A DNA stretch of 64,000 nt from Microbulbifer sp. YPW16 (GCF_021290385.1 NZ_CP089928.1:2154501-2218500), one strand, 5' to 3'. Shown: positions 19,300 to 29,057, numbered from the stretch's first letter. The notes: a model not told the origin generated them from the sequence alone. Translations and numbers: made by a program.

Positions 19300-19789
19300 T
19301 TATCCCCGTCGAGTCCTCCCTGCCCCGCCGTTAGCCTGCCGCACCACCAGCCAGTTTCCCCATCCCGGCGCGGGCCGGGATTCGCATACCCCGATAACAA
19401 CCTGACCCGGTGACTTCCCGCCGAAAACATAACCGTGTCGCGGATCGAATCCCGTGTGCCGGCCCGGCGGCGCAGCGGTGAATACATGAATAACACAAAC
19501 TGGAAAGTCCAGCCGCAGGGCCCCACCGGGCTTTCGATGACGCGCGCACTTTTTGTCTATCATCGCGATAACCGCGCTTTCCTGAGCCCGGCAAAAAGGC
19601 AATGAAAAGCGCGCTTCAGGGCGGGGCAGAAAGCGGGCCGCTGCATCGAACCGCTTTCGGCGCCCGTGTCAGCAAGTGGCACTCCGTTTTTGCACACGGT
19701 TGAGTGTCGCGCCAACTTGAAAACTCTGCCAGCCGCCGCGGTCTACACTTTTGCAAAGAAGCGAGCAATAAGGCAGAGGTCCCGACGTT
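19300..19789. other. Intergenic gap, no gene seen
   Basis: 490 bases between envC and the S41 protease. A short palindrome GGGGATAATTATCCCC lies across the envC stop codon (about 19293-19308) but has no T-run. The frames here lack ribosome sites and protein-like composition. The ctpA promoter presumably lies in the last 100 bases. No REP elements are present. Confidence 0.6.
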
Positions 19790-21142
19790 ATGTTCAAACC
19801 CAAGGCGCTGACCACCTTCCTGGGCGCAGCCGCTCTCACCGCCCTGCCTCTGATGGGGCTGAGCGAGGGGGACCCGGCCGAACAGGTGATACCCTCCGCC
19901 ACTACACGCCTGCCCCTGGAAGACCTGCGCAGCTTTGCCAAGGTGTTCGAACAGATACGCCAGGGATATATCGAGGAAGTGGATGACAGCACCCTGCTGG
20001 AATATGCCATTCGCGGCATGCTCCAGGGCCTGGACCCACACTCCTCCTACCTCGACCGCGAATCGTTTGACGACCTGCAGGCCAATACCACCGGCGAGTT
20101 TGCCGGCCTGGGTATCGAGGTGGGGATCGAGAACGAGCATATCACCGTAATCACTCCCATGGACGACACACCAGCGGCGCGCGCCGGGCTCAAGGCCGGC
20201 GACGTGATATTGCGCCTCGCCGGCAAGTCCCTCAAGGGACTGAGCCTGGATGAGGCAGTCGAGCGTATGCGTGGACCGCGGGGCAGCTCCGTGACCCTGA
20301 CCATTGCCCGCAAGGGCTACAAGCAACCCTTCGATGTCACCCTCAAGCGCGATACCGTGCGCGTGCGCAGTGTCCGCAGCAAAGTGCTGGACGAGGGTTA
20401 CGGTTACCTGCGCATCAGCCAGTTCCAGCTGGACACCGGCACCGATGTGATGCGGGAAATTCGCAAGCTGCAGGACAAGGGTAAACTGAAAGGACTGGTG
20501 CTGGACCTGCGCAATAATCCCGGCGGGGTGCTGCAGTCATCCGTGGAAGTGGCCGATGCCTTCCTCGAGGAAGGGCTGGTGGTCTACACCGAGGGTCGCA
20601 GCGAATCCGCCAACCTGAGTTACTCCGCAGAACCCGGCGACCTCACCGACGGTGTGCCGCTGGTAGTGCTGATCAACGACGGCTCCGCCTCTGCCGCAGA
20701 GATTGTCGCCGGCGCGCTGCAGGATCATCGCCGCGCGGTGGTCATGGGCACAGACAGCTTCGGCAAGGGCTCGGTGCAGACCGTGATCCCGATCAACAAT
20801 GAGCGCGCGATCAAACTCACCACCGCACTCTACTTCACCCCCAATGGCCGCTCCATCCAGGCCCAGGGCATTACACCGGATATTGTCGTCGAGCGGGTCA
20901 AGGTGACGCGCATGGAGGGCCCCGCGCGCACCACCGAGGCGGACCTGGCGGGCCACCTGGGTAACGGCAACGGTGGCGAGGACCGCACAGCGGCCGATCG
21001 CCAGCGCGAGAAGGCCGGCCGCGAACTGTGGTATGCGGACGACAACCAGATTTTCGAGGCCCTGAATGTCCTCAAGGGCCTGAATCTCTACGCGGTGCGC
21101 TACCGCGAGCAGGAACCGAGGGTAGCCAAAGCCGGGCGCTAG
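19790..21142 (+). CDS. ctpA: C-terminal processing peptidase, S41 family
   Basis: A 450-residue periplasmic serine protease with a signal-like N-terminus, a PDZ domain (about 95-185) and the S41 catalytic core. The catalytic serine is Ser301 in NDGSASAAEI and the general base Lys326 in FGKGSVQ. Such proteases trim envelope proteins, including peptidoglycan hydrolases, often with a TPR lipoprotein adaptor. It follows gpmI and envC as in Pseudomonas, which supports a shared envelope-remodelling role. Confidence 0.95.
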   Translation: MFKPKALTTFLGAAALTALPLMGLSEGDPAEQVIPSATTRLPLEDLRSFAKVFEQIRQGYIEEVDDSTLLEYAIRGMLQGLDPHSSYLDRESFDDLQANTTGEFAGLGIEVGIENEHITVITPMDDTPAARAGLKAGDVILRLAGKSLKGLSLDEAVERMRGPRGSSVTLTIARKGYKQPFDVTLKRDTVRVRSVRSKVLDEGYGYLRISQFQLDTGTDVMREIRKLQDKGKLKGLVLDLRNNPGGVLQSSVEVADAFLEEGLVVYTEGRSESANLSYSAEPGDLTDGVPLVVLINDGSASAAEIVAGALQDHRRAVVMGTDSFGKGSVQTVIPINNERAIKLTTALYFTPNGRSIQAQGITPDIVVERVKVTRMEGPARTTEADLAGHLGNGNGGEDRTAADRQREKAGRELWYADDNQIFEALNVLKGLNLYAVRYREQEPRVAKAGR

Positions 21143-21216
21143 CCAGCGCCTGGCAGCAGTACCTCAGGCAGTCTGAAACCGGCGCAGGGTAGCGGTCGGT
21201 TTCCAGGAGGGTCGAC

Positions 21217-21507
21217 ATGCACCAGCATCGCGCCGGTGAAACCGGCCGCGGCATCCCGCCGCGATCGGACCGTTTCTACAAGCTCGGGGACGACTGGTAT
21301 TTCCAGGTACGCGGTGGGCGGTGCTTCGGCCCCTACCCATGCCGCGCGGAAGCCGAGCAGGCGGTACAGCATTTCTTCGGCACCGGCAGGGACTCCCGCA
21401 CTAACCCCTACGCCGCCTGCGGCCGTAAAACCGGCCCGGGCGCAGTCGTGCATCCGTTTGGCAGCCAGCGCGCAAGACGCTGGCACCGCTTCAATCGCCG
21501 GGACTGA
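21217..21507 (+). CDS. Small conserved protein (DUF6316-like)
   Basis: 96 residues. The core reads RSDRFYKLGDDWYFQVRGG followed by CFGPYPCRAEAEQAVQ; similar short proteins with WYF and GPF motifs occur in marine gammaproteobacteria (recalled as DUF6316, to be confirmed). The C-terminal third is Arg-rich. AGGAGG lies ideally before the ATG. Cytoplasmic; function unknown. It starts 74 bases after ctpA and could be on the same mRNA. Confidence 0.75.
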   Translation: MHQHRAGETGRGIPPRSDRFYKLGDDWYFQVRGGRCFGPYPCRAEAEQAVQHFFGTGRDSRTNPYAACGRKTGPGAVVHPFGSQRARRWHRFNRRD

Positions 21508-21559
21508 TCCAGGCGCTTCGTGGTCCTGTCAGCCAGCACCGGTTTCCGGCATCTTGCCG

Positions 21560-22141
21560 TCAGGCCGCCGCCCGGCCATATTTGCGCAACCGGAGCGCCA
21601 GCCAGATCTCCAGCAGGCCGAAGGCAATGGCATAGCCGGCAATTACCCACAGTAGTGCCAGCGCCCCCGCACCGGGACTCACCAGTACCGCAATTCCAAA
21701 AATCACCGACAGCAGGCCGGAGGCGATCAGCAGCCATTCCTGCTGTATTTCCTGGCGCAGGCGGATGGCCCCGATTACCTCGAATACCCCGCGCACCAGT
21801 GCCCAGCTGCCAATAAAGATCATCAGCACCAGTCCGGTCACCTGCGGATAGATAAAGGTCGCGATACCCGCCGCAACACTCACCAGCCCGGCAATGATCA
21901 GCCACCACAGGGGCGTGGATTCATGCCGTCCCAGCACCGCCGCCACCAACGCGAGGAAACCGTCGGCGAATACAAAGGCCCCGAACAGGATCACCAGCGT
22001 CAGCAGTGACAGCCCCGGCCAGATAAAGGCGAGGATACCGAAGAGCACCGCGCAGACCCCGCGCAGGAGCAGCACCCACCAGTTCTCGGTGAGTACCCGC
22101 AGTACCGGGCGTGTGGCCATGGTAGTGGTTTCATAGTCCAT
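21560..22141 (-). CDS. HdeD-family membrane protein
   Basis: 193 residues with six membrane segments in paired repeats (DUF308 pattern): WWVLLLRGVCAVLFGILAF and the later GLLSVIFGIAVLVSPGAGA are the repeat signatures. HdeD in E. coli is linked to acid resistance at high cell density; the role here is inferred from family only. ATG at 22141 is preceded by GAGGGAGA; a longer frame upstream is not supported. It is convergent with the small protein at 21217. Confidence 0.85.
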   Translation of the reverse strand: MDYETTTMATRPVLRVLTENWWVLLLRGVCAVLFGILAFIWPGLSLLTLVILFGAFVFADGFLALVAAVLGRHESTPLWWLIIAGLVSVAAGIATFIYPQVTGLVLMIFIGSWALVRGVFEVIGAIRLRQEIQQEWLLIASGLLSVIFGIAVLVSPGAGALALLWVIAGYAIAFGLLEIWLALRLRKYGRAAA

Positions 22142-22336
22142 GGAATGGTCTCCCTCTGGGACATTGACACTCACAGATTGTAGTGCGGGAGCATATCTGT
22201 CCAAAGTGACCGGGGAGCGGCTATCGTGATAAAGAGGATGGGGACAGGAAACTGCCCGGGACAACCGGACACAGGCGCGGCCCGGGAATCGCGATCACCA
22301 GCCGACTCTGCAAACGCCTGGATCGCGACACCGGGC

Positions 22337-22362
22337 CGCATTAAGGGCCTGCTAACAGGCCC
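22337..22362 (-). terminator. Possible weak terminator after the aminotransferase
   Basis: On the minus strand, GGGCCTG-TTAG-CAGGCCC is followed by TTAATG, a poor U-tract. It is 70 bases past the aminotransferase stop. Confidence 0.35.
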
Positions 22363-22430
22363 TCTTTCAGTGTAGGCAATGGCGACAGGAAGCGGGCAAA
22401 GCCCGCCTGTCGCCAAAAGCCCGTTGGCCG

Positions 22431-23744
22431 TTACGCCAGGGACTGGATCACACCGCGCAGTTTCTCGACGATGGTGTCGATCTGGTGCTCCTCGATGATC
22501 AGGGGCGGGGACATGCACAGGGCATCGCCGATGCCGCGCGCCATCACACCCGCATCCCAGGCCGCCATGGAAGCCTTGCCGCCGAACTTGCCCTTGAGCT
22601 CCGCCGGCGCGCGCAGCTCGATCGCGCCCACCAGGCCGTAGTTGCGCACATCGATCACATTGTCCAGGTCCGCCAGGCTGTGCAGGGCATTTTCCCAGTG
22701 TTTGCCGATATCGCCCGAGGCGCGGGTCAGCAGGCCCTCGCGCTCGTAGATATCCAGGGTCGCCATGCCCGCGGCACAGGCCACCGGGTGGGCGGAATAG
22801 GTGTAGCCGTGGAAGAACTCCACCATGCCCTCGGGGGCGGCGTTCATCACTGTGTTGTAGATATGGTCGTGCACGAACACCGCACCCAGCGGTACGGCGG
22901 CATTGGTAATGCCCTTGGCCGAGGTAATCATGTCCGGGGTCACGTCCCACTCAATGGACGCAAACGCGGAACCGGTGCGGCCCCAGCCGGAGATCACCTC
23001 ATCGAAAATCAGCAGCAGGTCGTGCTGGTCGCAGATCTCGCGGATGCGCTTCAGGTAGCCCTTGGGCGGCAGCACCACACCGCCGGCGCCGGAGAAGGGC
23101 TCGACAATCACCGCGGCGATCTGGTCGGCGCCGTGGAAGGCCACCAGCCGCTCCAGGTCCTCCGCCAGTTCCACGCCGTGCTCCGGCAGGCCGCGACTGA
23201 AGGCATTGCGCTCGATATCCAGGGTATGGCGCATATGGTTGGCCTTCACCGGCTGGCCAAAACTCTGGTAGTTGGGTGCGATACCGCCCACGGAAATGCC
23301 GCCGAAGTTCACCCCGTGGTAACCCTTCTCGCGACCAATAAACATGGTGCGGGTACCCTTGCCGCGGGCGCGCTGGTACTGCAGCGCAATCTTCAGGGCA
23401 CTCTCCACCGCCTCGGAACCGGAATTGCCGAAGAATACCCGGTTGAGTCCGTCCGGCGTGTACTGCACCAGCCGGTTGGCATATTCAAAACTCAGTTCGT
23501 GGCCGAAGTTGAAGATGGAGCTGTAATCCAGCTTCTTCGCCTGCTGGTGGATCGCGTCGGCAATCTCGGTGCGGCAGTGGCCGGCGTTGGAACACCACAG
23601 GCCGGCGGTCGCGTCGATAATCTGGCGGCCATCCTTCTCCATCAGGTAAATACCCTCGGCGCGCTCGACAATACGCGGCGCCGCCTTGAAGGAGCGATTC
23701 GGGGTGAATGGCATCCAGAATGCATCACTGTTCATTTCGGACAT
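22431..23744 (-). CDS. Class III omega-aminotransferase (beta-alanine/omega-amino acid:pyruvate type)
   Basis: A 437-residue PLP enzyme. GLWCSNAGHCR, the PLP phosphate site GNSGSEAVESA, the Asp of DEVISGWGRTG and the Schiff-base Lys in TSAKGITN are all present, in the pattern of beta-alanine:pyruvate transaminases. It would move an omega-amino group from beta-alanine, GABA or a polyamine product to pyruvate, producing a semialdehyde. ATG at 23744 has GGAG eight bases upstream. The next gene upstream on the same strand is a semialdehyde dehydrogenase, so together they form a two-step omega-amino-acid catabolic pair. Confidence 0.92.
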   Translation of the reverse strand: MSEMNSDAFWMPFTPNRSFKAAPRIVERAEGIYLMEKDGRQIIDATAGLWCSNAGHCRTEIADAIHQQAKKLDYSSIFNFGHELSFEYANRLVQYTPDGLNRVFFGNSGSEAVESALKIALQYQRARGKGTRTMFIGREKGYHGVNFGGISVGGIAPNYQSFGQPVKANHMRHTLDIERNAFSRGLPEHGVELAEDLERLVAFHGADQIAAVIVEPFSGAGGVVLPPKGYLKRIREICDQHDLLLIFDEVISGWGRTGSAFASIEWDVTPDMITSAKGITNAAVPLGAVFVHDHIYNTVMNAAPEGMVEFFHGYTYSAHPVACAAGMATLDIYEREGLLTRASGDIGKHWENALHSLADLDNVIDVRNYGLVGAIELRAPAELKGKFGGKASMAAWDAGVMARGIGDALCMSPPLIIEEHQIDTIVEKLRGVIQSLA

Positions 23745-23830
23745 AGTCTTTACTCCGGGTTTTCCCTTTGTGTTATCTCTCTGTGCCGTGACCGTCATTA
23801 TGGCCGATCACATACATTTGTTTCAGTCCC

Positions 23831-23857
23831 GCAGGAGCGGCCGCTGGCCGCTCCTGC
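23831..23857. repeat. Perfect palindromic REP derivative
   Basis: GCAGGAGCGGCC, loop GCT, GGCCGCTCCTGC: a flawless 12-bp stem lying between the dehydrogenase and aminotransferase genes. It looks like a REP of the GCGGCC class made symmetric, and could stabilise or attenuate the operon mRNA. Confidence 0.8.
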
Positions 23858-23870
23858 GTGTCGTTCAATA

Positions 23871-25316
23871 TCAGGCGCCAAAGCAGCAGTACTTGGTTTC
23901 GTAAAATTCCGCCATACCCTCGACACCGCCCTCGCGGCCAATGCCGGATTCCTTGCTGCCGCCGAAAGGCGCCACGGTGGTGGAGAATACGCCCGTGTTA
24001 CAGGCCACCATACCGTATTCCAGCGCTTCCACCACCCGGTTGGCGCGGCGGATGTTTTCACTCATCACATAAGCCGCCAGGCCGTAGGGGGTATTGTTGG
24101 CACGGCGGATTACATCGTCCTCGTCGGTGAATTTCTGCACCGGTGCCAGCGGGCCGAAGATCTCTTCCTGTGCGATACGCATGTCATCGGTTACGCCCGA
24201 AATCACCGTGGGCGCATAGTAGTTCTCGCCCGCCGGCAGGAAGTCGCCACCCAGTTCGATGGTGGCACCCGCGTCGACCGAGTCCTGCACCAGCTGCGCC
24301 ACCCGCTCGACAGCGCGGCGGTGAATCAACGGACCCACGGTAACTCCCTCGTCAGTGCCATGGCCTACCTGCAGTTCCGCCACCTTTGCCCGCAGTTTTT
24401 CCACAAACTCGTCGTGTACCGACTCGTGTACGTAGATGCGGTTGGTGGACACGCAGGTCTGGCCGGCATTGCGCATCTTGGTGGCCACACAGGCGCTGAC
24501 CGCGGTGTCCAGGTCGGCGTCATCGAAGACGATAAACGGCGCATTACCGCCCAGCTCCATGGACATCTTTTTCACACCGGTGGCGCACTGGGCCATCAGG
24601 ATCTTGCCCACGGCGGTGGAGCCGGTAAAGGTGAATTTGGCCACCCGCTCATCCTCGGTCAATACCCTGCCAATGGCCGGGGCGTCGGATCCCACCACCA
24701 TATTGATGGTGCCCGCCGGCAGGCCCGCCTCCTCCGCCAGCTGGCACAGGGCCAGCGCAGACAGCGGCGTCTCGGAGGCCGGCTTGATCACCACGGTACA
24801 GCCGGCTGCCAGTGCCGGTGCCGCCTTGCGGGTGATCATCGCATTGGGGAAGTTCCACGGCGTGATGCAGGTCACGACGCCCACGGGCTGGCGGATGGTC
24901 TGCAGGCGCATGGCCGGATTGTGGGTGGGGATGGTCTGGCCGTAGGCGCGGCGGCACTCCTCCGCATACCACTCGATATAGGACGCGCCATAGGCGATCT
25001 CGCCCTTCGCCTCCGCCAGTGGCTTGCCCTGCTCCAGGGTGAGGATGCGGGCCAGGTCATCGGCATTGTCCATGATCAGCTGGTGCCAGCGCTTCAGCAC
25101 CGCCGCGCGCTCGGCCGCGGTCTTCTCGCGCCAGGCCGGCAAAGCGGTATGGGCCGCAGCCACCGCCGCCCCGGCGTCCGTCGCGGAGCCGTCGGCGATC
25201 TCCGCCAGCAGCGTCCCATTGGCCGGATCGCGCACCTCGATAGAGGAGGCGGCATCCCGCCACTGGCCATTGATATAGTTCTGTGTCTTCAACAATTCCG
25301 GTTTTGCCAGCTGCAC
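23871..25316 (-). CDS. gabD: NAD(P)-dependent succinate-semialdehyde dehydrogenase-like ALDH
   Basis: A 481-residue aldehyde dehydrogenase. WNFPNAMITRK, FTGSTAVGK, the catalytic Glu in ELGGNAPF and Cys in NAGQTCVSTN are intact. Length and sequence (YINGQWRDA; KMSMELGGN) match the GabD group that oxidises succinate semialdehyde; malonate semialdehyde is another possible substrate given the aminotransferase. I chose GTG at 25316 because AGGAG lies seven bases upstream, while the longer open frame to 26024 overlaps the divergent regulator. Confidence 0.9.
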   Translation of the reverse strand: MQLAKPELLKTQNYINGQWRDAASSIEVRDPANGTLLAEIADGSATDAGAAVAAAHTALPAWREKTAAERAAVLKRWHQLIMDNADDLARILTLEQGKPLAEAKGEIAYGASYIEWYAEECRRAYGQTIPTHNPAMRLQTIRQPVGVVTCITPWNFPNAMITRKAAPALAAGCTVVIKPASETPLSALALCQLAEEAGLPAGTINMVVGSDAPAIGRVLTEDERVAKFTFTGSTAVGKILMAQCATGVKKMSMELGGNAPFIVFDDADLDTAVSACVATKMRNAGQTCVSTNRIYVHESVHDEFVEKLRAKVAELQVGHGTDEGVTVGPLIHRRAVERVAQLVQDSVDAGATIELGGDFLPAGENYYAPTVISGVTDDMRIAQEEIFGPLAPVQKFTDEDDVIRRANNTPYGLAAYVMSENIRRANRVVEALEYGMVACNTGVFSTTVAPFGGSKESGIGREGGVEGMAEFYETKYCCFGA

Positions 25317-25521
25317 TATCGGACTCCTTGCATCTAGTGGACTTTGGGCAGATACCCGGAATTCTGGACGGGGGCCGAGAGGACGCATAGTGTATTTTCT
25401 CCAACTAAAATTTACCCCCGTCAAACTTTGGTCTATTCTGCCGCCTACCCTGGTGTTTCCCCGCATCTGGGCCCCGCGGACATGGCGGGAAACCCGTCTT
25501 TCAACGAGAGTGGATAACCTG

Positions 25522-26439
25522 ATGAGCGGCAAGAAGGCACTGGGTGGGCGAGTCACCGATATGGACCTGCGGCTGCTGCGGGTCTTCCGCGAGGTGGTGC
25601 GCGCGGGCGGACTGGCCCCGGCAGAGGTGGCACTCAACATCAGCCGCTCCACCATCAGCCTGCACCTCACCGACCTGGAGACCCGCCTGGGCATGCAACT
25701 GTGCCTGCGCTCCCGAGGCCGCGCAGACTTCAAGCTGACCCCGGATGGCGAGGCCCTGTACCAGGCAATCGGCGAACTGGACGGCCACCTGGCCGCCTTC
25801 AAGAGCCAGGTCAACGCCATCCAGTCCCAGCTTACCGGCAGCCTGCGCATCGTGCTGCCGGACGACGCGCTGGAGATTCCCCAGCTGGACCTGCCTGCCA
25901 CCCTGGCCGGCATCCGCGAACGTGCGCCCCAGCTGCAACTGGACCTGCAATTGGCCGCGCCACAGGAACTGGAGCTGGAAATCCTTGCCGGTCGCGCGGA
26001 CGTGGGTATCAACCCACTGCACACCAGGCGTCCGGGCCTGGATTACCGCCCCCTGTTCAACCACCAGTCACTACTCTACTGTCACCGCAGCCACCCGCTG
26101 GCCTCAGAACCCAACGTTAGTGAGGAGTTACTGACCCAGCAGGAACTGGCGGCCCCCAGCCACGCGGTGCTCTCCGGCGCCGCCCACCTGTATCGCCTGT
26201 TTCCCAACAAGAGCACCGCCAACCATATGGCAGCGCGCCTGGCCATGATCCAGTCAGGAAAGTTCATCGGCTTCCTTCCCTCCTACCTGGCAAGACGCCA
26301 CCAGCAGGACGGCGAGCTTATCGCCCTGCGCCCGGACCAGTTCCAATACGAAATCCAGAACGCCGCCACCTTCAAGCGCACCGCCGCCGACCATCCGGCG
26401 GTACTGTTGTTTCTAAAGGCGCTGGTAATTACCGGCTGA
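25522..26439 (+). CDS. LysR-family regulator, divergent from gabD
   Basis: 305 residues: a winged helix-turn-helix N-terminus (MDLRLLRVFREVVRAGG, LNISRSTISLHLTDLETRLG) and a LysR effector-binding domain to the C-terminus. It is transcribed away from the dehydrogenase/aminotransferase pair, the usual layout for a LysR regulator of that operon, with a shared 205-base promoter region. Start uncertain: ATG at 25522 has only a weak site, and ATG at 25561 begins exactly at the HTH. The inducer is probably an omega-amino acid or its semialdehyde (inference). Confidence 0.9.
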   Translation: MSGKKALGGRVTDMDLRLLRVFREVVRAGGLAPAEVALNISRSTISLHLTDLETRLGMQLCLRSRGRADFKLTPDGEALYQAIGELDGHLAAFKSQVNAIQSQLTGSLRIVLPDDALEIPQLDLPATLAGIRERAPQLQLDLQLAAPQELELEILAGRADVGINPLHTRRPGLDYRPLFNHQSLLYCHRSHPLASEPNVSEELLTQQELAAPSHAVLSGAAHLYRLFPNKSTANHMAARLAMIQSGKFIGFLPSYLARRHQQDGELIALRPDQFQYEIQNAATFKRTAADHPAVLLFLKALVITG

Positions 26440-26596
26440 CTGAGCCCGCAGAAATTACACGGGATTACACCGATCCGGCGTGGTTAAATAGGGTCCATAC
26501 GGAAGAAAACAGTCACATCCCGACACTGCCATTAACCGGGATATGACCATGCCTGAGACAGGCAGGTAAAACCTGCCGAGCAATGAGAGGAGCTTC

Positions 26597-26839
26597 ATGG
26601 AAGAGGTATTCACAGGAATATTCCGGGTATTGGGCCGATTCCTGTTTGAAATTGTATTTTCGATAGCGGCTGAAATCCTGTTCCAGGTGCCCGGCTACTG
26701 GTTATGTAAACCGTTTACGAAACCTGGCAGGCAGCCAGACGGTTTCCTGGTTGTTGTACTCAGCATCCTGTTCTGGATTCTGGTCATTGCTGCCTCCTAT
26801 GCCGGGTACCAGCTGCTTAATGGGGAAACCGGCACATAG
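26597..26839 (+). CDS. Small membrane protein
   Basis: 80 residues with two hydrophobic stretches (about 8-35 and 50-72) and a short polar loop with KPGRQPDG. GAGGAG lies seven bases before the ATG. No family recognised. First of a run of short genes with lower GC than the surroundings. Confidence 0.65.
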   Translation: MEEVFTGIFRVLGRFLFEIVFSIAAEILFQVPGYWLCKPFTKPGRQPDGFLVVVLSILFWILVIAASYAGYQLLNGETGT

Positions 26840-26928
26840 CACTGTCCACATAACGCGCCGCCGGGATTACTCCGGGCGCGGCCAGTAGCCCAGCGACATT
26901 TGATCCAGGAAACCAGCACAGGGAAGCC

Positions 26929-27288
26929 ATGAAAATAAAGCCCGGCAGACATCAAATAAGAGCGATTCTATTCTGGTCAATCGTTATCCTGATTGCGCCA
27001 TTTGCTGTCGAAGTGGTGATGCTTGCGGAGCTGGCGGGTGCGGAGTTCGCCATTGGCTTTTTACTGCTCTACCTGAAACAATCCATGTTACAGCTTAGGG
27101 AAAGGCTTCTGCGACTTAAAGCCACCCTGACCAACGTTGCCGGGCTTTTGAATAGTCATATCGTTTTTAATGAAAGGGTTTTCTATCCGCATGCTGGCCT
27201 GTCACTGACAGTGGTGGCAATTGGCGCACCGCTGCTTTATGTCGCTCTAATCTGGTACCCGGTTATTGCAGCCGGCAGCTGGACCTAG
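26929..27288 (+). CDS. Hypothetical membrane protein
   Basis: 119 residues: membrane segments at about 10-35, 38-55 and 92-115, separated by a Lys/Arg-rich amphipathic stretch (LRERLLRLKATLTN). A ribosome site (GGGAAG) precedes the ATG. Function unknown; it is co-directional with the neighbours. Confidence 0.6.
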   Translation: MKIKPGRHQIRAILFWSIVILIAPFAVEVVMLAELAGAEFAIGFLLLYLKQSMLQLRERLLRLKATLTNVAGLLNSHIVFNERVFYPHAGLSLTVVAIGAPLLYVALIWYPVIAAGSWT

Positions 27289-27474
27289 TGTCTTTCGGCT
27301 AATTTTAAAGGACAGGCGCTCCATCTACGCCACTTGAATGACATACGGTAAAGCATGCCTGATATGAAAAGTGGCCGCTATGGAGCAGCACTTCCAGAGC
27401 GAAAGCCTGACAGGGCCAGAGGCAACGAACCGCCCTCATGCCGCGACACCTTTCGACCAGGGGAGAATATCAAG

Positions 27475-27813
27475 ATGATCAGCGAAGACACCATAAACAT
27501 ACTGATAAAAGCGAGAAAAGAGCAGGCTGCCATTTACGGCCTACAGGCACTCTCAATCACGGCACTGGTGATATTGATTGCCCTGGAGGTGCTTGGTGTT
27601 CAGCACAATCTTACAATTTTCCTGGCTACGCTTGCGACGATTTTCATGTGCGGGGCTGTCGGGCAGAACAGGTGGGTATCGGTATCACGCGGCCAGCTGG
27701 TCAAAGCGCTCGAACAGCTGATAAACAATGATGCCAATGCAGTTGAGCGGCTGGCTGAGAAGAACAAAGCAAAAATCCGGCCTGGCTATAACTTCAGGGC
27801 TACCGATGACTAA
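27475..27813 (+). CDS. Hypothetical membrane protein
   Basis: 112 residues with two adjacent membrane segments (about 20-65) between a polar N-terminus and a charged C-terminal tail (EQLINNDANAVERLAEKNKAK is helical). ATG at 27475 was preferred over an in-frame ATG at 27355 because GGGAG lies nine bases upstream and the longer version adds low-complexity sequence. Unknown function. Confidence 0.62.
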   Translation: MISEDTINILIKARKEQAAIYGLQALSITALVILIALEVLGVQHNLTIFLATLATIFMCGAVGQNRWVSVSRGQLVKALEQLINNDANAVERLAEKNKAKIRPGYNFRATDD

Positions 27814-27889
27814 TTAACCCGCCGGAAAAGGACCGCTTTGAACAATCACTAGCCATTCAAAGAGCAGTAAGAAATGAGAGGGATAAGGA

Positions 27890-28258
27890 ATGAATGAAAT
27901 AAGACCATGGGGAATGGATAAAAATACATTCCTGATGCTGATGCACCTCAGCCAGCTGACCGGCTTCTTTTTGCCAGTCGCCGGGTTCGCGCTGCCCATC
28001 ATCATGTGGGCCACCAACAAGGATCAGTCTGTCGAGATTGATCGCCATGGGAAGGTGATCCTCAACTGGATGATCAGCTTAATCATCTACGCCCTGATCT
28101 GCTCTATCCTGGTTTTTGTTGTCATCGGCATCCTGGGCTTTTTCGTCCTGCTGCTAGTCGAGGTTATTTTTGTGGTAATCGCAGCTGTCAAGGCCAGTGA
28201 GGGCGAACTATGGCAATACCCGCTCAGCATAAAGTTCTTTCAGGTCCCGGGTGCATAA
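27890..28258 (+). CDS. DUF4870-family membrane protein
   Basis: 122 residues with three membrane segments. The pattern MHLSQLTGFFLPVAGFALPIIMW, then a short loop with VEIDRHGKVILNWMIS, is that of the DUF4870 (Tic20-like) proteins. Inner membrane; molecular role unknown. The C-terminus ends in a short polar tail. Confidence 0.78.
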   Translation: MNEIRPWGMDKNTFLMLMHLSQLTGFFLPVAGFALPIIMWATNKDQSVEIDRHGKVILNWMISLIIYALICSILVFVVIGILGFFVLLLVEVIFVVIAAVKASEGELWQYPLSIKFFQVPGA

Positions 28259-28352
28259 CCGGGACAACCCGGGCGAGTGACCTTTAGACACTCCAAATTG
28301 GCGCCCGGAGTACCAGGGGGCGCTTTTACCAGCACAACTGTGAAACCAGCAG

Positions 28353-28991
28353 ATGTATACACCAAAGCCATTCAGGCAGGCCAACCCGGAAAAAATCAAA
28401 CAAATTATTGCCGAGTATCCACTTGCGACCCTGGTCACCGGTAACGGAGCAGGGGTTGAGGCATTCCACCTGCCACTGGTTATTGCCGAACGTGATCGCA
28501 ATCTGGTCCTGCAGGGGCATATCGCCAGGGCAAGCCACCTGTGGCGGGAAGCCTGCGATGGCGCCGAAGTGTTACTGATTTTTAATGGCCCAAACTGTTA
28601 TATCTCTCCCAGTCTTTACCCAACCAAACAGGAACACGGCAGGGCAGTTCCCACCTGGAATTATGTGAGTGTGCACATACGAGGCAACATGCACTTTGTG
28701 CATGATCCCGCCTGGACCCATGAGACCCTCGAAAAGCTGACGGCCCAACAGGAAGGCTCCGGTGAGGAGGCCTGGTCAATCAGTGATGCGCCGGAGGACT
28801 ATATCCAGAAGATGTTGAAGGCTGTGGTCGGACTGGAAATCGAGGTGATATCGATAGAGGGACAATGGAAATTGAGCCAGAACCAACCGGCACGCAACAG
28901 GGATGCCGTGATTGGTGCCCTGGGAAAATCTGACGATACGAATAAGACCAAAATTGGTGAACTGGCCTCGTCATGTATGACTGAAGGCTGA
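28353..28991 (+). CDS. PaiB-family FMN-binding protein
   Basis: 212 residues. MYTPKPFRQANPEKI at the start, LYPTKQEHGRAVPTWNY in the middle and NQPARNRDAVIGAL near the end are the family hallmarks. PaiB proteins have a split-barrel FMN-binding fold and were described in Bacillus as negative regulators of sporulation and protease genes; in proteobacteria their role is unclear, and an oxidoreductase-like or heme-related function is possible. The last 20 residues are a weakly conserved tail. Confidence 0.88.
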   Translation: MYTPKPFRQANPEKIKQIIAEYPLATLVTGNGAGVEAFHLPLVIAERDRNLVLQGHIARASHLWREACDGAEVLLIFNGPNCYISPSLYPTKQEHGRAVPTWNYVSVHIRGNMHFVHDPAWTHETLEKLTAQQEGSGEEAWSISDAPEDYIQKMLKAVVGLEIEVISIEGQWKLSQNQPARNRDAVIGALGKSDDTNKTKIGELASSCMTEG

Positions 28992-29057
28992 TATGGTATT
29001 TTAAGTAGTCCCTGAAGCTACAGGGACCGACCAAGCAAACTTTCGCGCAGACGCCAT

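Noticed and set aside
19293..19308. GGGGATAATTATCCCC as the envC terminator
   Set aside because: No T-run follows, and the palindrome overlaps the envC stop codon.
22485..25337. 950-codon open frame on the plus strand
   Set aside because: Antisense to the aminotransferase and gabD, both strongly supported; GC-rich DNA gives such long antisense frames.
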